Source: Cymodocea nodosa (Eukaryota > Streptophyta > Magnoliopsida > Alismatales > Cymodoceaceae). Taken from it: 64,000 bases of DNA. A program made the position numbers and the translations under genes. This document shows, in pieces, positions 58,926 to 64,000 of this stretch (positions within the stretch are counted from its first letter, which is position 1; every line of letters starts with the position of its first letter). The notes below the pieces were generated by a model. The model was not told the origin of the DNA, ran no database searches, and saw only the letters and a list, made by a program, of their open reading frames with translations. Where the stretch lies: NCBI GenBank assembly GCA_036874045.1, contig CM072339.1:13709501-13773500 (forward strand), given 5' to 3'.

Positions 58926-59042
58926 TCTAAAAAAAATTTTAAATTACATTGAACTTTTTAAAAAAATTTTAAAAAATTTCAACCCAACCCATCACGTGAA
59001 GGGGCTGATACTTTTTGGGTCGGGACTCATTGATACCTCTAA

Positions 59043-59674
59043 CGGCGTGTTAGTGCATGGCGGAAAATTCTGACGGAAAGGAAAAGGAAAATTCTGACGG
59101 AAAGGAAATGGAAAATTTGTAACGGAAAGGAAAAGGAAAATTCTGAGAGGGGTTTAGTGTAGGATGGAAAATTCTGATGGAAATTCTGACAAAAGTTTAT
59201 TACAACTAATATTCGAAAAATACAAATACATCTTAATTGAAATATTACAATACAAAATAATATCATCTAGTTCTTCCATCCCACATTGCCATCATCATAT
59301 CTTCTCGCATCTTATCTGCCATTTCTTTTCTTTGTTCTTGAGTCATTCGAACCTGGGCATTGCTTTCTATATGTATCTCTCCCATTGGTTGTATGTCATT
59401 AATAATATTTAACTATTCCAACTCATCTAGCAGGTACTCAAGTAAATCTTCCTTATCAGTCTTACGAATTCCGTCAGGCACGAGAGAGGGAGAAAAATTT
59501 TCTGAATGGGGGTGATCGGAAATTTTCTAACGGTAAAGGAAATTTTTGGATTTTATACAACGGTAAAATCCGACTTTCTTTTCCGTCAAGTGTAATGCAC
59601 ACTAACAGCATTCTGACAGAATTCAATAATTTTCCTTTCCGTCAGCTGAATTCCGTCAGTCACTAACCCCCCCG
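59043..59674 (-). mobile_element. PIF/Harbinger non-autonomous derivative with TAA target duplication
   Basis: Inverted ends CGGCGTGTTAGTG… and …CACTAACCCCCCCG are flanked by TAA (59040-59042 and 59675-59677), the Harbinger-type 3-bp duplication. Inside both ends, GACGGAAAGGAAA words recur: about three copies on the left (59075-59140), inverted on the right (about 59630). A short transposase tail remains on the - strand, so this is an internally deleted copy rather than an unrelated MITE. It sits precisely at the hAT end. Confidence 0.8.
59263..59486 (-). pseudogene. Harbinger transposase C-terminal remnant
   Basis: On the - strand the frame reads EFRKTDKEDLLEYLLDELE, one stop, then INDIQPMGEIHIES, then VRMTQEQRKEMADKMREDMM and AMWDGRTR before TGA. 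This is like the end of plant ALP1/HARBI1-type transposases (…IR…MA…MW). The catalytic DDE part is absent. The open frame on the + strand (59164-59412) is its shadow. Confidence 0.6.
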
Positions 59675-59677
59675 TAA

Positions 59678-60037
59678 GAGTCGACTAATGGAGAAGTCAT
59701 GTCAATATCCTATTTCTATTTTTGACTTTGTTTTGTTTTTCCTTTAAAACTTTAACCCTACTTGTGCTTCTTTTAAATTTGGGTTCGAGTCTCGAGGGTT
59801 TTTTTAAAAAAGGAAATTACGAAATTGTAATATAAATTTTTTACGAAGTTGTCTCAGGTAAATTAACAAGATAGTGTATAAGCTTTTACAAATTAAATTA
59901 AGTACTCGGAAGAAGCTTCGGTTGGAAGAATTTGATCTCGAAGGAAAGTGTGTTTTGGGCAGACGATTCGTCCATTCTCCGCCCATCGCGCCCCTCTGGT
60001 ATCATCCCAGAGGTGGTAGGGGAGGTGCACAGGAGAT
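59678..60037 (+). promoter_or_regulatory. Promoter and 5' leader of host gene
   Basis: AT-rich DNA (59750-59900) changes to a GC-richer leader (59930-60037) just before the ATG, the composition step expected at a plant transcription start. A weak TATA-like ATAGTGTATAAG occurs near 59871. No upstream ATG in good context was noted close to the start. Confidence 0.4.
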
Positions 60038-60458
60038 ATGCTTCTGAGGCGATTGCAGCGGATGAAGCGACCTAGCTTCTCGATCCTTCGTGGCGATGCT
60101 ATCCTCCCCATCCTCAAGAAGAAGACTTCCAACTCTTGGTCTGCCGTCCAAGACACATACTTTTCTACTAAGGTTTTGCTTCTCTTCGTTTCGCTGCCGT
60201 CGTTTTTCGTGGATTTCATGGTCTCTTCCGATTTTTAAATTGGGTCATTGGTCTTGGTTACCATCGTGTTACTCCGCATGCATTTTTTACTGCCGTCGCC
60301 ACTCTTTTCGGTCTGTTGGATTGGAAACGGGTTCTTACATGTTCAATTCATGTATTTATATGCAAATGTGTATTCCTTACCCTAGGATATATTCGAGAGG
60401 CATCGGGTGGTGTTTACTATCACGACATCGTTGGCATCTATCTTGACTGCATGGGCGG
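60038..60458 (+). CDS. Conserved plant gene, exons 1-2 (probable mitochondrial membrane protein)
   Basis: Exon 1 (60038-60172) starts MLLRRLQRMKRPSFSILRGD and ends …DTYFSTK before GTTTTG. The intron 60173-60385 ends TTACCCTAG. Exon 2 (60386-60458) reads DIFERHRVVFTITTSLASIL then TAWAG and stops at a GTGAGT donor, leaving phase 1. The join keeps the frame. The Arg-rich, acid-free N-terminus looks like a mitochondrial presequence, and VVFTITTSLASILTAWAG could be a membrane segment. I recall similar short uncharacterised proteins in other plants but cannot name it; function unknown. Codon use is GC-richer than the surrounding elements. No exon 3 was found up to 64000, so the second intron is long or the gene is cut off. 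Start chosen as first ATG after the GC-rich leader. Confidence 0.65.
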
Positions 60459-61009
60459 GTGAGTTCTGGTGATTTTGAAGTCTTACAGAACATGCATATT
60501 TTCAGAATCTTGTGTGATGTAATGAATATGAAATTCTACTTGCATTATAGTGTGCTTCACATTTAACTCGTTTCGAAATTTAAAATGGGCATCTACATCC
60601 AGGACAAATACAATAAAGCAATAATCGATGCATGATTTTCATAATTTGGGTGAAAACGTGACTAATGAATGGCTTGATCCTAAGATTTTTGGGTGAAACC
60701 CTATGGGATTCAGCGAAGAACAGGGTGGTCTTATGGCTAAATGGGTTAATGAGGGTGTATTCTGCCTTAGGGTTTTTTGATATATATGTATATGTACTGA
60801 CATTAAAAGGGCAGTAAAAATCCTACAATAGTAAAATGGGTATCCAAATGGTTCATTGGGATCAATGATATTTACTGAAGTTATTTTCTAGAATTTCCCA
60901 AGGGATACAGATATCCAAATTTATTTCAGATTAAGGATCTTTAGCAGATTTTGAAAGTTGGCCTTTAGAATGTATATCCGTTGATTAACAAAATTTCTGC
61001 ATTTAGACA
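60459..61009 (+). other. Presumed intron 2 sequence, no gene
   Basis: It follows the GTGAGT donor. T-rich, with a TATATATGTATATG run (about 60780). A short open frame near 60667-60816 shows no family signature. Nothing else recognised. Confidence 0.5.
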
Positions 61010-61230
61010 AATATCTATTCAAACTATATCATTCAAATAATAGATTCTTAAGTTTCTATTAATTCTTGTGAATTGTTGCTTAATCAAGGACTATGTGAAA
61101 ATATCTGTAGGTTGATATTTTGATAAGATATATTTCAATTTAATATCACTTTTAGTTACAAATTCTTTTTGAAAATGATGTCTTACTTCAATGTGCTTTA
61201 TTTTTGAGTGCAATAATAGATTTTTAAATT
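61010..61230 (-). mobile_element. Copia RNase H end fragment
   Basis: On the - strand: NLLLHSKIKHIEVRHHFQKE, then KLKYILSKYQPTDIFT, the well-known end of Ty1/copia RNase H (HSKTKHI-IR-HF … A-I-TK). Short and decayed; no LTR nearby belongs to it clearly. Confidence 0.75.
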
Positions 61231-62294
61231 AGGAAACATGAGCACACAACCTTGGATATTATTATAAGCAAACTCAATTAATGGCAAGCGGTGTGGCAAC
61301 ATGAGCACACAACCTTGGATGAGTGAACATCGTGACACGAAGGTAGAGAAGATAGTAAAATTGCACAGAGTGCCCTTGACTATCACCTTTGACCGAGACT
61401 TGAGATTCATTTTCAAGTTTTGGGAAAGCCTACATTGAGCTTTGGATATTAAACTATAGTTTAACATTGCTTTCCACCTTTAGATGGATGGTTAATTGAA
61501 GTAGATGATTCAAACCTTGGAGGACATGTTGACGGTGTGTGCTATCGATTTTAAAGGCCATTGAGACAAGTACTTACCATTAATTGAGTTTGCTTATAAT
61601 AATAGCTTCTAAGCAAGTATCTAAATGACACTATATGAGACCCTAAATGGTAGGAAGTGTTGCTCATCCATTTGTTGAAATGATATCAGCAAGAGTAGTC
61701 ACTTAAATCTTGAGTTTATTCAGGATACTTGAGAGAAGATTTAGCAAATTAGGAAACGACTCAAGGTAGCTTAGAGTTGATAGAAGAGTTATGTCGATTG
61801 TAGGTGATAGCCTCTAAAGTTTCAAGAGGGCAATAAAGTTTTTCTATAGATCACCCTTACTAAGGGTATCATGCATTTCAGAGTTTGAAGCAAGTTGAGT
61901 CTTCAGTATATTAGGTTAGTCGAGATCTTGGTGAGGATTGGGCCCGTAGTCTATAGATTAGACTTGTCAATTGCCTTAGCAGGAGTGCACAATGTCTTCC
62001 ATATTTCAATGTTGAAGAAGTATGTTTTAGATTTGTCTTACGTGTTGAATCAAGTGTTAGTACTTATTAGTTGAAACTTATCATATTGAGAGGTACCAAT
62101 ACATATTGTGGATGCAAAACTGTAGGCCCTTAGGAGATAGACTATATACTATGTTAAGGTGTAGTGGCAAACCATACAGAGTAAGAAACCACTTGGGAGC
62201 TTAAAGAGGATGTTCAAAGGCTACACTCCTTTTTATTTGAGGATTCAGGTAATTTTAAATTTTGAGGACAAAACGTTTTTTAAGGGGTATGAAA
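61231..62294 (+). mobile_element. Tekay-type gypsy integrase remnant
   Basis: Conceptual blocks in order: VKLHRVPLTITFDRDLRFIF and FWESLH (catalytic core), IQTLEDML, LPLIEFAYNNS, MTLYETLNGRKC, then LSLQYIRLVEILVRIGPVVY, LDLSIALAGVHNVFHISMLK and a WELKEDV end. This is the Del/Tekay integrase C-terminus. A short inverted copy of the FAYNN-coding piece lies near 61250. Many breaks. Confidence 0.8.
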
Positions 62295-62854
62295 TGTAAG
62301 AGTTTAATGTAAAATTTTCAATCTGTAAGGGCATTTTGGTCTTTCTTCGTGGGTTGTGAAAGGGAAAATAATTTGATTTTTCTTTACTTCCTTCGATTCT
62401 CCTCTCATAGCCTTGCGTCTAGAGCTCTAACGACAATGACGATGGGAGCTTGGGATTCATCAACTTCAATACTCTAGCAAACAACACAATGGTGCAAGCG
62501 TGTAGCTTCAACTAAGTGAACACCATGGTGAGAAGGTGCATCTTCAGTTGGATGAATGCACGCGATATAGACGTATGATTCCAATGGACGTGTGTGGCTG
62601 TGGTGTGTGATTTTGACAATTTCGACGATCTCTAGGTGTCATGAGGCGATGGTATGTGTCTTCCTTGTGGACTGGACCGTTGAATGGAGTCTATGAAAAA
62701 AAGAAAAAAGTGGAAGAAGAAATAGAAGAAGGATGAGGGAAACTTAGAAGAAGGGGGGTTTTGGGGATTTTCATCCTCATTGTTCGTAAGTAATCCTTCC
62801 TCCTTAATAGTGTAATAAAATGTAGTATTTGTGCATGTATAGTATACTTGTAAT
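62295..62854 (+). repeat. Start of Tekay 3' LTR
   Basis: TGTAAGAGTTTAATG follows an AAGGGGTATGAAA purine tract. TGTAAGGGCATTTTGGTC about 40 bp in is typical for Tekay LTRs. The sequence ends where a family D LTR begins. Confidence 0.6.
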
Positions 62855-64000
62855 TGTAGGATCGAATGACTACACAAGAAGGGGTGAATTGTGTTTTTCA
62901 ACATTTTCAAAAATAATTGAAACTTCAAAATTAAAAACAAGTTAAGGCACTGTTTTAATCAAATCATTTTATTCAAGGTTTCAATTACAATATACAATTC
63001 AATTCTTCTTAGAAATTGTAGATGCAATTATATAACGATACCATATTTCATCTAATCAATTTCATAACTATAAATAGAGAAAACTAATTTGCAGAATTTA
63101 AAACATTTCTCTCTGTTTGAAATTTTTCTTTTTCTTCTGCAATTCTTCAGTGACAAATATTTAACTTTCTTTGCTTCATCGAATTTACTTTCTTTTGATT
63201 CTTCAAATATTTAATGATATATATTTGACTTTCTCTTCTTCATTGAATTTTCTTCTATCTTAGAGTTTTTCCCTGAAGATGTGTTTTGATCTCTGAAAAT
63301 ATATTTCGTTTGGTGTGCAAGAATAATTGATCAACAATAATTCTATGCCTTTTATACTATATCTTCATTTCATGCATATCTTTTACGTTTAACCACAATC
63401 AATTTTCCACTCTTTACGTCTTCTCTTTTTCTTTTATTGAAATACACATGTTTTGACCCATGTTTTCCTCTCGAATTTTCTTTAATCATCAATCCTGAAT
63501 CTTTGAAAAATTTCCTGTAAAATAAACTTTCTTGTTCAAAAATTTTCCATCAAGTGTAATAACAAGTCGTTGTGTTAATGTTAATTAAATAAGTAAAACT
63601 AGTAGAATTATAACTTAACGTATTTAACTTAACGAGTTCGTCATGAACCAAATCACGTGATATAAATTATAGCTAATTTAACGAATTAAGTTCGTGGTGC
63701 TACAGTTAACTCAACGAATTAGTAAAAATGTCTTTCGGAAGGTTAAAGGCTAACTTACCGAAAAATATTTAAGTATTAGATAGTTAAGTTTTCTAAGTAT
63801 CTGAAATATCTTTTTATTATAAAACTAATGAGACATGTGTCGAGACTTGGAGACGTGACTTAAGTTATCTTTTGGAAGGTTAGATGTTAAGTATCCGAAA
63901 TGAGTTTATGTTTCAAATAGTTACGGTTGTAAGTTTTCGAAAACTCCTGATAACTCACCAATCTAGTAATAAATAAATGTTTTTATAATAAGGTATTTAT
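62855..64000 (-). repeat. Copia-type LTR family D, running out of the window
   Basis: On the + strand it starts TGTAGGATCGAATGAC, the reverse of the LTR end, and matches 43085-44092 inverted (TATACTATATC box region at 63353-63364; GAGAGAAATG block). CGGATAGTTA-type words recur at 63730-63960. The element would extend to the right of 64000. Confidence 0.75.

Larger units (their letters stand above)
57673..59041 (+). mobile_element. 3' part of a hAT transposon
   Basis: The coding remnant at 57817-58014 is followed by a long AT-rich 3' region with an internal repeat, and ends with the reverse complement of TAGAGGTATCAATGAGTCC…GACCC, a typical plant hAT terminal sequence. The matching 5' part is plausibly at 45142-45490, displaced by the LTR elements between. 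Confidence 0.65.

Noticed and set aside
59893-60219. - strand 108-residue open frame
   Set aside because: Antisense to the host gene's exon 1 and GC-rich leader; the + strand frame has splice sites and a sensible protein.
60667-60816. Short open frame as exon 3 of the host gene
   Set aside because: No matching acceptor and phase, and no resemblance to the expected continuation.

Overview
The window is AT-rich plant nuclear DNA (flowering plant, species not identifiable by eye). It is almost entirely nested transposable elements, with one piece of an ordinary host gene near the right end (about 59.9-60.46 kb). Plant origin is supported by Ty3/gypsy elements of Athila/Tat and Tekay type, SIRE-like Ty1/copia LTRs, hAT and PIF/Harbinger remnants, a plant-type F-box protein and a spliced host gene. 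No tRNA, rRNA or CRISPR array was seen.

Layout. 1-4386: right part of a non-autonomous copia-type (SIRE-like) element on the + strand, with its 3' LTR. 4387-33491: an array of Athila/Tat-like Ty3/gypsy units on the - strand (pol, a 'putative plant transposon protein' ORF, gag, F-box gene, LTRs). It is interrupted by solo LTRs of four kinds, several with perfect 5-bp target duplications. 33492-34396: an 80-bp tandem repeat, a fold-back sequence and a Tekay integrase fragment. 34397-44092: a copia-type LTR split by a gypsy solo LTR, itself split by a two-LTR copia-type element (36443-42593). 44093-45141: gypsy LTR piece. 45142-59041: the two ends of a hAT transposon apparently pushed apart by LTR elements, including a + strand gypsy unit (46531-56340) with the best-preserved F-box gene. 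59043-59674: PIF/Harbinger deletion derivative. 60038-60458: first two exons of a conserved plant gene. 60459-64000: its presumed intron or flank, filled with copia, Tekay and copia-LTR remnants.

How the parts relate. The gypsy units share an unusual order: RT-RNaseH-integrase, then the transposon-protein ORF, then gag, then an F-box gene, then polypurine tract and LTR. A homologous transposon-protein ORF also sits in the unrelated copia-type elements. Between the ORFs and in the LTRs lie dense clusters of short words that recur in both orientations: TTGAGTTA/TAACTCAA, CGGATAGTTA/TAACTATCCG and GGTTNGACCGAA. These clusters occur in elements of different superfamilies and are the most striking unexplained pattern here. 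An element-borne F-box protein together with binding-site-like word arrays is the best candidate for an undescribed system, for example counter-silencing; that reading is inference. All LTR elements are treated as fossils and are heavily broken.
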